From contig NW_008705574.1 in NCBI RefSeq assembly GCF_000186865.1, forward strand, positions 608,737-672,174: a DNA stretch of 63,438 nucleotides, written 5' to 3'. The stretch is from Aureococcus anophagefferens (taxonomy: Eukaryota > Sar > Pelagophyceae > Pelagomonadales > Pelagomonadaceae). The notes below the pieces were generated by a model. It was not told the origin of the DNA. It was given only the letters and a program-made list of their open reading frames with translations, and made no database searches. A program made the position numbers and the translations under genes. Below, in pieces: positions 10,818-21,740 of the stretch. Each line of letters starts with the position of its first letter. The first letter of the stretch is position 1.

Positions 10818-12221
10818 TCAGGCGAGGCCCTGCTGCTGGGGCGCCGGGGGCGGCGGCTCCGGCTGTCCCTCGAGGCGCGCCGTGTGGTCCTCCGCGGCGA
10901 CGTAGCCCGCGCCGAGCAGCACCGCGAAGCCGCCGAACGTCAGCGCGAGCCCGCCGAACTGCGCGACCTCCAAGCAGAGGAACGTGACCATGGACGACAC
11001 GCCCATGTGGAAGTAGACGGAGGCCATGGCGCGGTTCGTCAGCTGCGTCGCGTTGCCCTTGAACTGCTCGACGACGATCATCTTCGCCGTGCCCTCGAAC
11101 GCGGACCGCGCGACGCCCTGGAGCCCCGCGTAGACCCAGACCGTGCCCCAGGACGTGATGCCGTCGATGGACCCGCAGCCGAGCATGAGGCCGCAGAGCG
11201 CGCCGTAGCCCGCGACGGCGACGGCGACGGGCGCGCCGCGGCCGACGGACGACGCGAGGCGGCCGAGGAGCGGCGACGCCGCGCCGGCGACGAAGGACAG
11301 CGTCGCCGACGCGAAGCCGACGACGGCCTCGTCGCGCTTCTCCGAGACCTTGCCGCAGAACCAGGACGTGAAGACGGACGACGAGAAGCCGAACGCGAGC
11401 CACTGCGGCGAGAGGAGCGGGATGCGCCGGTCCGCCGCGTGCGCGCGCGCGACGGCCGTCAGCGCCTCAAAGTCCACGGCCGCGCAGGTGTGCGCGAAGT
11501 CGCGCAGCCGCCGCGGCGGCGCCGCCGCGTCGACCTCGAAGCCGCAGCGCTCCGGGAACAGGTAGAGCACCGCGTACGCCGAGAAAGACAGCAGGAAGAT
11601 CACGGAAATCGCCACCCACAGGTTGGCGTAGGCAACGAGAATGCAGGCGATGGTCAGCTTGATGACGCCCTCGAGCGTGATGTACCAGAACGCGAAGGAC
11701 GACGCGAACGCGATGGGCGCGGGTCCTCCCGCGTCGTAGGCCGTCCGCGCAAAGTGCGTCGACTGGGCGACCCAGATGAGGCCGCCGCCGGCGCCGGCGA
11801 CGACGGCGCAGGCGACGACGAAGGCCGACGTGAACCAGCCCGGGGCCGCCGCGTAGAGCGCGTAGCTGAGGCCCAGCGCGAGGTAGCTCGCCAGCCCGGC
11901 GAGCACGGACCGGAGCGGGCCCTCCTTGCGCACGAAGTCGTCGGCGAGGCAGAGGGCCGACACCGTGTAGCAGAAGTAGAGCGTCGCCAGCGAGATGTTC
12001 GCGAGGCGCGCGCCCTGGAGCGTCGACGCGTAGGAGAGCTGCGTCACCGTGCAGCCGTGGACCACGCCGAAGACGAGGGAGAAGCGGAACCAGTCGCCCC
12101 GGAGCTCCTCGTAGCGCTTCAGCTTCTCCTTCGTCAGGAGGGCCGTCTCCAGGGTCGCGCGCTCCGTGAAGAGGTCCCGCCCGCAGCAGAGGTCCATGGT
12201 GGCCAGCCCCGAATCGGACAC
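10818..12221 (-). CDS. UNC93-like major-facilitator membrane protein
   Basis: 467 residues with about 11-12 hydrophobic helices. The segment VVAGAGGGLIWVAQSTHF matches the conserved helix of the UNC93 branch of the major facilitator superfamily (glycine-rich, then W-x-AQ-x-x). A soluble loop sits between the two halves around residues 230-270. UNC93 proteins affect ion channels or receptor trafficking in animals; the substrate is unknown for algae. The C-terminal tail is Pro/Gln-rich. It is convergent with the gene ending at 10668. The protein begins MSDSGLATM; a second Met at residue 9 is an alternative start. Confidence 0.75.
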   Translation of the reverse strand: MSDSGLATMDLCCGRDLFTERATLETALLTKEKLKRYEELRGDWFRFSLVFGVVHGCTVTQLSYASTLQGARLANISLATLYFCYTVSALCLADDFVRKEGPLRSVLAGLASYLALGLSYALYAAAPGWFTSAFVVACAVVAGAGGGLIWVAQSTHFARTAYDAGGPAPIAFASSFAFWYITLEGVIKLTIACILVAYANLWVAISVIFLLSFSAYAVLYLFPERCGFEVDAAAPPRRLRDFAHTCAAVDFEALTAVARAHAADRRIPLLSPQWLAFGFSSSVFTSWFCGKVSEKRDEAVVGFASATLSFVAGAASPLLGRLASSVGRGAPVAVAVAGYGALCGLMLGCGSIDGITSWGTVWVYAGLQGVARSAFEGTAKMIVVEQFKGNATQLTNRAMASVYFHMGVSSMVTFLCLEVAQFGGLALTFGGFAVLLGAGYVAAEDHTARLEGQPEPPPPAPQQQGLA

Positions 12222-12376
12222 CAGCCCGGACGCCAGGGAGCGACGGGCTCAAGTTGCCGAATGAAGCTTTGGGTGCCTTCAACACTTACAAGGTTGAGGC
12301 CTCGCACATGGGGCCTCGAGAGTGGCAGCGTCCTCTCGCGCCGAGACCTCGAACGTGAGCCGCAATAACACACACC

Positions 12377-13464
12377 CTACGCCACAGCGCAACACCCGCC
12401 TTTTGTGGCCGCGGCGGCCTGGTGCCGCGCGCCGCCTTTTGTGGCCGCGGCGGCCTGGTGCCGCGCGTCGCGCTCGCCCATCCACGCTGGGACCGCCGTC
12501 CCGGTGTGGTAGAGGGCCGGTAGCTTCCTCGGGTAGCTCCCGTCGGCCTTCACGCCGTGCCAGCTCCCGTCGCCGGCGATGCGCGCGCGGTTCGTTCCGA
12601 GAAAGACTTCGCCGCGCGCCCAGTTCGCGTAGCCCCACGCGGCTCCGTCCGCCCAGCGCCAGTGCTTCGCGCCCGGGCCGGTGCCGGTGCCGTGTCGAAT
12701 CGCTCCGATGAACGCCGTCTGTTTGTCGAGCGGGAATCTCGCGTCCAGGTTCTCCTCGGGGGACGCGATCGTCGCCAGCACCATGCCGCGGGCTTTCGCG
12801 CGTCGCTCGTGCTCCTCGTAGGTCCTGTGTTCCGGTTCCAAGACGAACAGTTTCTTGTCGCAGGGCGGCGCGACGACGACCTTTCGATCTTGGATCTGCG
12901 CGCGCGCGGCGCGCTGGACCTTGAGGACGCGCGCCTCCTGGGCCTTGGCCCTGGCGATCCGCTGTCGCTGGAGCCCCTGGAGCTTCCGCGCGCTGTCGTC
13001 CCGGAGGACTTCGCAATGGATCGGCGCGCCGCCGCCGCGGTGGCTCGGCGGCGCGCTCGGCGCCGCGCCCGCCGCGGGCGACCCGCCGCCGACGGCCGCG
13101 CGGCAGCGCCTCGCCCGCTCCACGAGCGTGCCCGCCTCGTCGACGCCCAGCGCGCGGCAGGCACCAGCGATGACCACGGGGATCGAGCCCTCGAGACCGA
13201 GCTGCTCCTTGAGGAACGCGCACTGCTCCGTCAGCGTCGGCTCCGGCCCCCCGGGGCGACGGCGACCACGCGCGCCTCGACCACGCGCGCCTCGACCACG
13301 TGCGCCTCGATCGGCGCCGGCGCGATTCTGCCCGAGTTCGCGCGGTGCGCCTTTTGTACGACGCGCGCGGCGTCGTTCATGGACAGTTTTGGGGCGCCGT
13401 TTTCCCTGGCTCTTTCCCTGGCTCTGCGCCTTTGGGCCACGGTGTTTCTATGGCGGGCCGGCAT
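12377..13464 (-). CDS. C-type lectin-like protein with an apparent 1-base frameshift
   Basis: Frame 1 runs 13464 to about 13255 (an IQ-like helix AARVVQKAHRAN, then a triplicated VVEAR). Frame 2 continues from about 13255 to 12377. They would be one reading frame if the six-C run at 13252-13257 had seven C. The downstream frame has no ATG before its conserved part, which supports a single gene. It contains a second IQ-like helix (ARKLQGLQRQRIARAK) and a C-type lectin fold: the CDKKLFVLEPEHRTYEEHE start and a KHWRWADGAAWGYANWARGE core. It ends with two copies of a 12-residue Ala/Lys/Gly repeat (a tandem DNA repeat at about 12400-12470). Calcium-site residues are not obvious. Confidence 0.6.
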
Positions 13465-13677
13465 GACGCTGCCAGCGTCTCGTCGTCGTCCGTCGTCGCG
13501 CGTGGCGTCAGGCGAGGAGGACGAGGGCAGCGTTCCTCGCAGTGTCCAGCCTTCCTAATTACAATCCTCGCTTCAACGATGACTTCACCACGCGCCGCTC
13601 CTCGACGACTTCCTCGACGCGTACGAAGAAGTCGACGAAGCGCTACCTGAGGCGCTCGGCCTCCCCGGGGGTCGATC

Positions 13678-16600
13678 TTAGTTCATCGTGCCGCGGCAGT
13701 TGGGCGCGCCGCAGTAGCACTTGACCTTGTCGTCCTCGATGGGGAACTTGTAGTCGTACATGACCTCGTCGCCGGCCTTGAGGTCCTGGAGCGCGATGAT
13801 GACGATCTTCTTCGTGTTCGAATCGAGGGCGACGATCTTCGCGTAGGCGTTGGGCCGGCAGCAGTGGTTGATGAAGCGGCCGATGTTGCCCCGGCGCGTC
13901 GCGTCGACGATGGCGTCCTCGTCGAGGCGGAAGAGGTAGCACGAGCCGACGCCCGCGTCGTCGTAGTACTTCTCGCGCTTGTCGCCGACGGCCTGGCGCA
14001 CGACCTGGCCGACGTACTCGATGATGAAGGCGTCCTTGGGCACGTCCGTCTTGCAGTAGAGGCCCCAGCCGTGGATGTGGGACCTCCGCACGGCGAGGCG
14101 CGCCGCGAGCGGCACGGCCTTCATGCGCCGGTACTTGTCGCGCGTGACCTCGAGCGACCCCGCGGGCGCGTCCACGTAGAGCGCCTGGCGCGCCTTCTTC
14201 GGGTCCGGCCCCCGGGCCTTGGACGCCGCGGCGGCCGCCGCGGCCTCGCGGCGCGCCGCGAGGTCCGCGGCCGCGCGCGCGAGCGCGCGCGTCACGCGGT
14301 TCCGGTTCGTCGTGTCGTCGATGCCGTCGCGCGGCTCGAGCCGCGCGGCGCCGCTCGGGTTCGGCCGCACCTCGGCCTCGCGCATGGCCGCCGCGCGCTG
14401 CGCCGCAAGGATGTCGCGCTCGGGGGGCTGCACGTAGCAGAAGCGGTAGCTCGCGACCTTCTTCCGCCGCGGCGCGGGTTTTTTCTTCGGCGGCGGCGGC
14501 GCGACGACGGCGGGCGGCGGCGGCGGCGGCGCGACGGGCGGCGCGGCGGGCGGCGCGGCGGGCGGCGCGGCGGGCGGCGGCGCGGGCCTCGGCGGCGGCG
14601 GCCGCGGCGGCGGCGGCGCCGGCGGCGGCCGCGGCGGCGCCGCGGACGCGAAGGCGAGCGCGGCCGCGAGGCCCGGCGGCTCGGCGCGCGCGGGCGCCGC
14701 CGCGGCCGCGGGCGCGGCCGCGAGCAGCAGCTCCGTCGCGCCGAGCCGCTTCGACTCGGGCAGGAGCTCGGCCGACGCGACGGGCCCGCGCGGCGGCCCG
14801 GGCCGCGGCGCGGCGGCGCCGTAGGCCGGCGGGTACGCGCCCGGGCCGTAGTAGCCCAAAGCCGCCGGCGGCGGGTAGAAGTGGCCGCCCGGGTAGCCGT
14901 AGAACTGGGGCCGCTGGCCGAAGGCCTGCTGCGGAAAGCCCCGCGGCGGGCCGCCGAGGCCGCCGCCGGGCGGCGGCCGCGCGTACGACTGGCGCACGGG
15001 CGGGATGGGCTTCGCGGGCCGCGGCGCCGGCGCCGGCGGCACGGAGAGCAGCGCCGACGCCGCGGCGTCTCCGGCGGGCGGCGCNNNNNNNNNNNNNNNN
15101 NNNNNNNNNNNNNNNNNNNNNNNNNNNNNNNNNNCGCGCGCGGAGGCCCAGCCCGCGCCGGGCTCCGCCTTGACGACGCGCGGCGGCGGCGCGTCGTCCT
15201 CGAGGTCGTCGGGCGACGCGAGCTGCTCGGCGAGCGCGGCGGACACGGCGTGGGGCAGGTCCTCGATGCGGCTGCGCACGGGCGGCGCCGCGAAGCCGAA
15301 GAAGCCGCTGCCGTCGGCGCCCAGACCGTAGGACCGGACGTGCGTCCGCTGGCTGTGGCTGCCCCCCGCGGCGCGCAGCTTCCAGGGCCCCGCGCCGTTG
15401 CGGCTCCGCACGCGCCGGAGCACCTCGGCGACGCAGTCGCCGGGCGTGCCCGCCTCGATCGTCGCGTGCGGCGCGTCGAGCGCCGTCACGCGGAAGACGG
15501 CCGTGTGGACGACGGCGTCCTTGCGCGCGTGGCCCTCGGCGTCGGGCCGCCGCGGCACCTTCGTCGTCCGCTCCGCGACCTGGAGCACGTAGACCGTGCG
15601 CTGCAACACGCGCGAGAAGGACCAGAAGATGCGCGTCGCGCGGTAGCCCAAGGGATAGATGCGGTCGACCGTGTGGAAGCCGCGGTAGCCGTGGGGCGCG
15701 ACGTCCCCCAGGTCGTGGACGACCAACGCGCCGACCCTAAACCGCTTCGTCAGCGCCCGGGACCGCCGCACGCGGTCGTCGAGCCACGCCGCGTGCTCCT
15801 TCGTCATCTCCGCGAGCTGCTGCTTCTCCCGGAGCTTCTTGCGCGCCGCGCGCTCTTCTAATTTCAACTGGTGGTCCGACTTGAGGTCCGGGTCGTCCTT
15901 GGGGTCGTAGAACGCGTCGTCCGCCGGCGGGCCGTCGTCCAACACGCGCTTCTTCGCCGCGCGCTTCGGCCGGCGGCCGCCGTCCGCCGGCGGCATGGCC
16001 GCGGGCGCGGCCTTCTCGAGCGCGGCCTTCTTCTGCTTCGCCAGCGCCTCCTTCTTCTTCCGCCGCTCCGTCGCCTCCTGCTTCTTCCGCGCGTAGTCCG
16101 AGAGGACCTTGGGCGCGGCCTTTTTTTGGGCCTCGGTCACGGAGAACTCGTAGGCGTCGTGCGCGACGCCGGCCTTGGCCGCGGTGGCGTCGAGCGCGCC
16201 GAGCACGCGCACGGGGATGGCGACGTCGCCGAGGTACTTGTCGACCGTGACCTGTGCCGAAACCAACCAGTGAGCTGGGACGTCGGGGCCAAACTTCAGA
16301 AATCTCTAGCTCGGTCAAATCGAAGTCGATTTGGCTGATTTTTGGACGAATCGATTGCTCTCGTCAAGTTCTCGAAGCACAGCAGAAAACCCGCGCGGAA
16401 CACTCACGTTGAAGCGACGTTGAATCACCCTTGTCCTGCCCTGACCGTGACCTTGGCGCCCGACGCGGCGAGCGCGCGCGCCTCGTGCGCCGCGGCCTCG
16501 GCCTTGGACGCCGCGGCCTCGGCGTCGGCCTCGGCCTTCGCGAGCAGCGCGCGCTGCTCCTCGGGCGACGGCTCCGGCAAGAGCAGACCCGTCGTCGCGA

Positions 16601-19600
16601 CGTGCGTCTCGCCGTCGGCGTAGGCGATGGTCACGGCGTCGCCGTCGACGGCCGCGACCGTCGCGGCCGCGCCGACGCGCTTCGTGGCGTCGTCGCCGTC
16701 CGCGCGCGTGCCGACCTCGACGGCCGCGCCGACCCGGAACCCGCCGGCCGCGGGCATGAGGAGCGGCACGGCCGGCTTCTTCGACGCCGGCGACGCGCAC
16801 TGGTGGCAGAAGACGCGCGCGCCGCCGACGCAGACCGCGCCCGCGTAGGCCCCGCAGCGGAAGTGGAAGTTGCGCTTGCACGTGTCGCCGCAGCAGCCCA
16901 TGGTCGCGCCGTTCGTGCCGCAGTAGGTGCACTTCAGCGTCTTCGCGCGCGAGATGGCCGCGCGGACGTGGACGAGGCGCCGGTCCAGCTCGTAGACCTC
17001 GGACGACCACATGGCGCAGTTCGCGTGGATCCAGTGGTGCTGCTTGTCGTGGACGAAGACGAGGCGGCCGCTGTCGGGGCAGTCGCCGGCCTTGCGGCAG
17101 ACCGCGCAGACCCGCGGGTCGCGCCAGTCGCCCAAATTCAAGGCCTTCTTGAACGCGTCGCGCAAAGCCGCGTCGCCCGCCCAGTGGTCGAGGGCGTCGT
17201 AGCCGTCCAGCGGCCGCGTCCGCGGCGGCGCGGCGACCAGGGCCGTGGACGGCGACGGCGGCGCGCGGGCCCGCGCGCGCGCGTCGAAGCGCCGCCGCTG
17301 CACCGCGACGGCCGCGAGCGCGACGCGCCACGACGTCTCGTCCGCGCCCAGGTGCGTCGGCACGCCGCCCTGGGACGAGTCCGCGCGGCAGCGGCCGCAG
17401 CCATGGGGCAGGCCCGGCGGCGCGTCGTCCATGGGCGCCAGGCACACCTTGGCGCAGGCCTGTGTGGAAATCAACCAGTGAGCTGGGACGTCCCGACCAA
17501 ACTTTGAAATTCTCTAGCTCGGTCACATCGAAGTCGATTCGGCTGATTTTTGGACGAATCGATTGCTCTCACCGAGTTCTCGAAGCACAGACGAAGATTC
17601 TGGTCCGAACCGTTCGATTACGCGCACATTGAAGTCGGGTTGAAGATTTGAGTTCCACACAGGCGCAGGCCTCGTGGAAGTACGCGGCGCAGTAGGGGCA
17701 CCGCTTCATCTGCGTCGACGGGAACGCCACACTGACGCGCGCGGAGATGGCGTCCCGCGACGCGTGGAAGCAGGCCGCGCCCGCGGCGCAGTTGCCCTTG
17801 CGCGGCGCCGCGGAAGGCTTCACCGTGCAGTCCAGGCAGCAGTCCAACCTCGAGCTCCAGCCGCCCGCGGCGTGCTTGTGCTTGCCGCAGTGGCGGCACG
17901 TGACGCACAGCCCGCAGATCCAGCGGCCCGGCGGCGCGACGTCGAGCTTCGGCGTCACGCAGTCGAGGTGGTAGGCCTTGTCGCACAGATCGCAGTAGAG
18001 GAGGCGCGACTCGTCGTCGACTTTACTCTCGCCGCAGAGCTCGCAGACCTTGCAGTTCGGGCAGCGCCACGTCGCGCGCGCCGCGTCGGACATGGAGTCG
18101 ATGGGCGTCGAGGCGCACATGGCGTGGCACGCCTCGCCGCAGTCGACGCAGAAGAGGAGCTCGCCGCCGCGCTTCGGCGCCTTTTTGACGAAAGCGAGGC
18201 CGTCCGCGGGCAGCGGCGGCTCGCCCGGCGACGAGTCGAGGCAGTCCTTCGTCTCGCCCGACCCGCAGACCACGCAGAGGTCCTGCCAGGCCGACGCGCG
18301 CGCGAGCTCGAGCGTCGGCAGCGACAGCTCGCAGACGGGCAGACACGACGCCGGGTCGCCGCAGGGCATGCGCTTGATGTTGACGACCTTCTTCACCGCC
18401 GTGCCCGCGACGCGGTCCTTGAGCACCGCCGTCGACTTGTGCTCCTTTTCGGCTTTCGCCTTGGCCTTGACGACGTCGCGGAGCTCCCGGGCCTTGAGCC
18501 CGTCCTTGGAAACGACGGACTTGGCGGGCTTGGGCGCGGGCGGGTCGAGCTCGTCGAAGACGTCGGCCGTCGCCGCGTCGAGGAAGCGGCAGGCCTCCTT
18601 CCAGTACTTGTCGCCGTCGCGGTTGAACTTTAAAGCGTTCAACACCATGAGCTCGCAGTCCGCGCGCACCAGCTGCGCGGACCGGTACTCGCCGCGCTCG
18701 GCCTTGCCGCGCATGGTCGCCAGGTCCATGGGGTGGCGCACGACCTCGAGGTAGCGCGCGTGGCCCCCGGGCCCGAGCACGGCCTCGGTGACGGGCTCCG
18801 CGAACAGCTTCCACTCGTCGATGGCCGCCAATTTCGCGACCAATTTCGCGCCGACCTTGACGGAGCAGCCGCCGCCGCACAGGAACTGGCGCCCGAAGGC
18901 CTCGTGGCTGCCGTCGGCCATGGCGGCCAGATCCGCCGCGTCGAAGCCCTCGCAGGCCGCGTGCGACCAGAGCCGGCAGCCCGGGCCGTCGCATTTCACG
19001 AGCTGGTCGTCGTCGTCCCAGGCCCGGCAGCACTTGGGGCAGAACTTGCCGTGGCGGTAGACGCCGACGCAGTCGCGGCAGAGGGGCTGGGGCTTGGGCA
19101 GCTCGTTGACCTTGGTTTTGGTGATCTTGCACTTGGGGCCGACGGCGCGCTGCGACCGGCCGCAGCCGAAGCACTCGAGGCAGTCCGCGCAGAGCCACGC
19201 GGGCCCGCGCTTCGTCAGCGCCGGCGGCTTCAGTAATTCGGGCCCGCCCCAGCAGGCGAGGTGGTAGACCTTGGCGCACTGGCCGCACTGCGCGGCGTTC
19301 GTGAGCGCGTCGCAGTTCCGGTGGTTGCACTCGACGCAGGCGCCGAGCTTCGTCGACGCCGACGGCTTGGGCGCCGGCGCCGCCGCCTTCTTCGCCGCGG
19401 GCCGCGCCGGCTCGTCCGCGGCGTCGTCGTCCGCGGCGGCCGCGGCCGCGACGTACGACACCTGCGGCGCGGCGGCGACCGCGGCGACGTCGACGGCGCC
19501 GCCGGCCTCGCCGGACGTGCGGTGGATCATGACGTCGGCGGGCAGGGCCCGGTCGCGGCGCCAGAGCGCGCGCTGCTTCTCGTACTCGGCGACCTCGAAG

Positions 19601-20391
19601 TCCGCCTCGCGCAGAGCCGCGAGGAGCTCGTTCGCCTTCTTGCCGCGCGTGCCCAGCACGGTCTGGATGCCGGCGTGGTTCGCGCCGCCGACCTCGTAGC
19701 GCGCGACGGACGGCGCGGACCGGTGGTCGCGCTTCTTGCCCTTTTTTTTCGCGGGCGGCGCGGCCCAGCCGCACTCGGAGCCGGCCTCGGAGCTGTCGTC
19801 GGGCCGCGGCACGACGGCCTGCTCCTCCGTGCCGAAGAAGATGATCATCATCTTCGAGTCGGGCTTGCCGTTCCACATCTTCATCGTGCCCGCGCGCTCC
19901 AGCGCCTCGCAGCAGACCCACTCCATCGCCGGCCACGCCGCGTGGCCGCTGAGCTTGACGACGTAGCAGTCGTAGGCGATCATGAGCAGCTCGTGGCCGC
20001 TCAGCATGTCGACCTCGTGGATCTCACCGTCGTCGTAGAGCACGGCGTGGAGCTGCGTCGCCTCGTCGAACCTGCGCGCGGCCGGCGTCTCTCGCGCGCG
20101 GAGGGCGGCCGGCTCCGGCGCGGCGGCGCGCGAGAGCACGCGCCCGAGGTACCAGGCGTTGTCGCCGGCCCAGTAGTGCTGCGGCGGGGGGCGCGGGTGC
20201 GCGCGCGGCCGCGCGGGAGCGGCGGGGCGGCGCCGCGGGGGCGCGCGGCGGCGGCGACCCGAACGCACCCGCAATCGCGAGCCGATGTAGCTCAGCGGAC
20301 CAGCCTCCGGAATGTCGCGACAGACGGGCACGTCCAAGCGTTCGTCGACGGGCGGCGCCGCCGCGGCGGCGCGGCCCCGCTTCGGCGCCAT
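13678..20391 (-). CDS. MLL/trithorax-type histone lysine methyltransferase
   Basis: About 2070 residues plus an assembly gap. Exons: 20391-20269, 20178-17671, 17459-16452, 16251-13678; all phases are 0. Domains: Tudor-like (GSRLR joined to HYWAGDNAWYLGRV), PWWP-like (residues about 100-170), PHD-type Cys/His clusters (about 310-475), bromodomain (about 500-590, YLEVVRHPMDLATM), MLL-style PHDs (about 670-875), extended PHD (about 990-1100), FYRN/FYRC (about 1380-1550), Pro-rich linker, SET (about 1925-2045; HGWGLYC, FINHCCRPN, YDYKF) and post-SET CYCGAPNCRGTMN. It should methylate histone H3, probably Lys4, as in the MLL/SET1 family. Two introners and one ordinary intron interrupt it. Confidence 0.85.
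15085..15134. other. Assembly gap of 50 N
   Basis: Fifty N in the Pro/Ala-rich linker of the methyltransferase. The flanks are extreme GC low-complexity sequence. The frame happens to stay open, but the true gap size is unknown. Confidence 0.99.
16252..16443 (-). mobile_element. Introner 2 (hybrid of family A and B ends) in methyltransferase
   Basis: Target duplication GTCACGGT in transcript sense (16444-16451 and 16244-16251). The 5' end is family A (CAGGGCAGGA, with the GTTGAATC/GCTTCAACG block) and the 3' end is family B (TTTCGGCACAG). Intron 16451 to 16252 is GT-AG, 200 nt, phase 0, rejoining GAK with VTVDKYLG. Confidence 0.92.
17460..17662 (-). mobile_element. Introner 3 (family B) in methyltransferase
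   Basis: 203-bp element with perfect 10-bp ends CTGTGTGGAA and TTCCACACAG. Duplication GCCTGCGC (17663-17670 and 17452-17459). Intron 17670 to 17460 is GC-AG, phase 0, inside a Cys/His cluster, rejoining FHE with ACAKVC. An unspliced copy would break zinc-binding residues. Confidence 0.93.
20179..20268 (-). other. Probable ordinary GT-AG intron (90 nt)
   Basis: Donor GTGCGT and acceptor CCGCCGCAG on the minus strand. Removing it deletes an Arg/Pro-rich stretch and joins GSRLR to HYWAGDNAWY in phase 0, which restores a Tudor-like pattern. There is no flanking duplication, so it is unlike the introners. Confidence 0.65.
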
Positions 20392-20548
20392 GGCAGGCGC
20401 GAGAAGGGGGTCGCGGAGCACTCCAGCCGAGCCCGATTGCTCGAGCCTCGCTTCAAATGCTTGCGGTTTGCGTGGATGGCACATTCGGCTCCTTGAGCGG
20501 GCAGGCAGGGCAGCGGTCGGGGTTCAACCGAACGGGGGCAGCACAACG

Positions 20549-21475
20549 ATGGTTGTAAGATTCTCGTGCGCCGTGCTCCTTTGCGCCGCCGCCGCCGCCG
20601 CGACGGACGCCGAGGACGCGCTGGCGAGCATCACGGCGCTGGTCACCCACGACGTCGCCGCGGCCGTCGCCGCGGCCCGAGCCGCGACGTCGTCCTTCGA
20701 GTCGGCCTACCCATCCGCGGACGCGGCCCGCCGGCTGTCGTCGTCCTTCGGGGGCTACATCGGCGAGGAGCACTGGACGTCGAAGGAGAACTGCGACGGC
20801 GACCCCTACCGCATCGACTACACGCAGCCCTTCTTCGACGCGTCCGGCGATTGCGACGGCCCCTACGCCGTCGACGGCCAGACCTTCTCCGCGGCGGGCA
20901 CGTGCACGAGCGAGAGCGAATTCGAGGGCAAGACCTACCTCGGGGCGGGCTGCGAGGGCTACGTCGTCGACCAGTGGTCCGGCGACTACACGGGCATGTG
21001 CGCGCCGAACGTGGACGGCGACTTCAGCTATTCCTACAGCTTTTCCTACAACGACGTCGACGGCATGTTTCGCCGCAGCTGCGCGGCGCCGGACCCGGCC
21101 GACTACCTGGAGCTGACGATGTATCCCTTCGACGGCGGCGGCTGCGGCGACGAGTTTTCTTATCCTACGAAGCAGCTCTGGAACACGGCCCTCTGCCAGG
21201 ACCAGGGCGGCACCGCGGTCCAGTACAGGTGCGACGACGACGACGGATTTCACATCGCCATCTTCGTCGGCAGCTCCTGCGACGGCGAGCCCTTCATGAC
21301 CTACGGCGAGGGCGCCTTCCCCTACTCGGGACCGACGGGCGAGTGCCTCAGCTCCGGCGGAATGGGCTTCAAGGTCTCTTGTACGCCCTGGTTCGGCCTC
21401 CTCGACGGCGCGGCTTCGGCCGCGCCCGCCGCGCTCGCGCTGGCCCTCGCGTCCCTGGTCGCGACGCAGCTTTGA
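20549..21475 (+). CDS. Secreted Cys-rich surface protein, possibly GPI-anchored
   Basis: 308 residues. MVVRFSCAVLLCAAAAAATDA is a signal peptide; the last 20 residues (AAPAALALALASLVATQL) are hydrophobic with no charged tail, as in GPI-attachment signals. Between them is an acidic, Tyr/Gly/Cys-rich region with about 16 Cys, suggesting disulfide-rich repeats (motifs such as CDGDPYRIDY and CDGPYAVDG). No family recognised. It is head-to-head with the methyltransferase (157 bp) and convergent with the esterase. Confidence 0.65.
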   Translation: MVVRFSCAVLLCAAAAAATDAEDALASITALVTHDVAAAVAAARAATSSFESAYPSADAARRLSSSFGGYIGEEHWTSKENCDGDPYRIDYTQPFFDASGDCDGPYAVDGQTFSAAGTCTSESEFEGKTYLGAGCEGYVVDQWSGDYTGMCAPNVDGDFSYSYSFSYNDVDGMFRRSCAAPDPADYLELTMYPFDGGGCGDEFSYPTKQLWNTALCQDQGGTAVQYRCDDDDGFHIAIFVGSSCDGEPFMTYGEGAFPYSGPTGECLSSGGMGFKVSCTPWFGLLDGAASAAPAALALALASLVATQL

Positions 21476-21487
21476 GTACCATCACCC

Positions 21488-21550
21488 GTAACATATCCCG
21501 CCCGGCCGGCGAAATTACTAGTAACATATCCCGCCGGCGGGATATGTTAC
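21488..21550. repeat. Perfect 30-bp palindrome plus a half copy
   Basis: 21521-21550 is a perfect 30-bp palindrome (arm GTAACATATCCCGCC). A 15-bp half copy lies at 21488-21502. It sits between convergent genes, so both transcripts could form the hairpin. Related sequence lies at 7859-7882. Confidence 0.9.
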
Positions 21551-21554
21551 CCGC

Positions 21555-21740
21555 CTAGAGCACGTCCGCGCCCGTCGCCTCGAGCTCGGCCTGGGGGCCG
21601 GTCCGGGCGACGCGGCGGGGCTTCTTGGAGACGTAGAGCCACGCCGCCGCTACGCAGAGGACGACGGCGACGACGGCGGCGGCGACGTAAAAAAAACGAT
21701 ATCCGCGGTCGTCGTCGACTTCCTCCTCGGCGCCCGGTAG
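21555..21740 (-). other. In-frame 61-codon membrane-anchor extension after the esterase TGA
   Basis: Directly after TGA comes CTA and 60 more sense codons to a TAG (21557-21555). They encode an acidic linker (GAEEEVDDD), a hydrophobic span of about 20 residues (YVAAAVVAVVLCVAAAWLYV) and a basic KKPRR stop-transfer, that is, a type I membrane anchor. It could be reached by readthrough of UGA-CUA, or by removing a 78-nt in-frame GT-AG intron (21803-21726). Confidence 0.6.

Noticed and set aside
10272..12368. 698-codon plus-strand open frame
   Set aside because: Runs antisense through the UNC93-like gene; no hydrophobic pattern or domain of its own.
13463..13478. ATGAC hairpin that resembles a SECIS start
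   Set aside because: The stem is only 6 bp, there is no AA in a loop and no upstream gene with an in-frame TGA.
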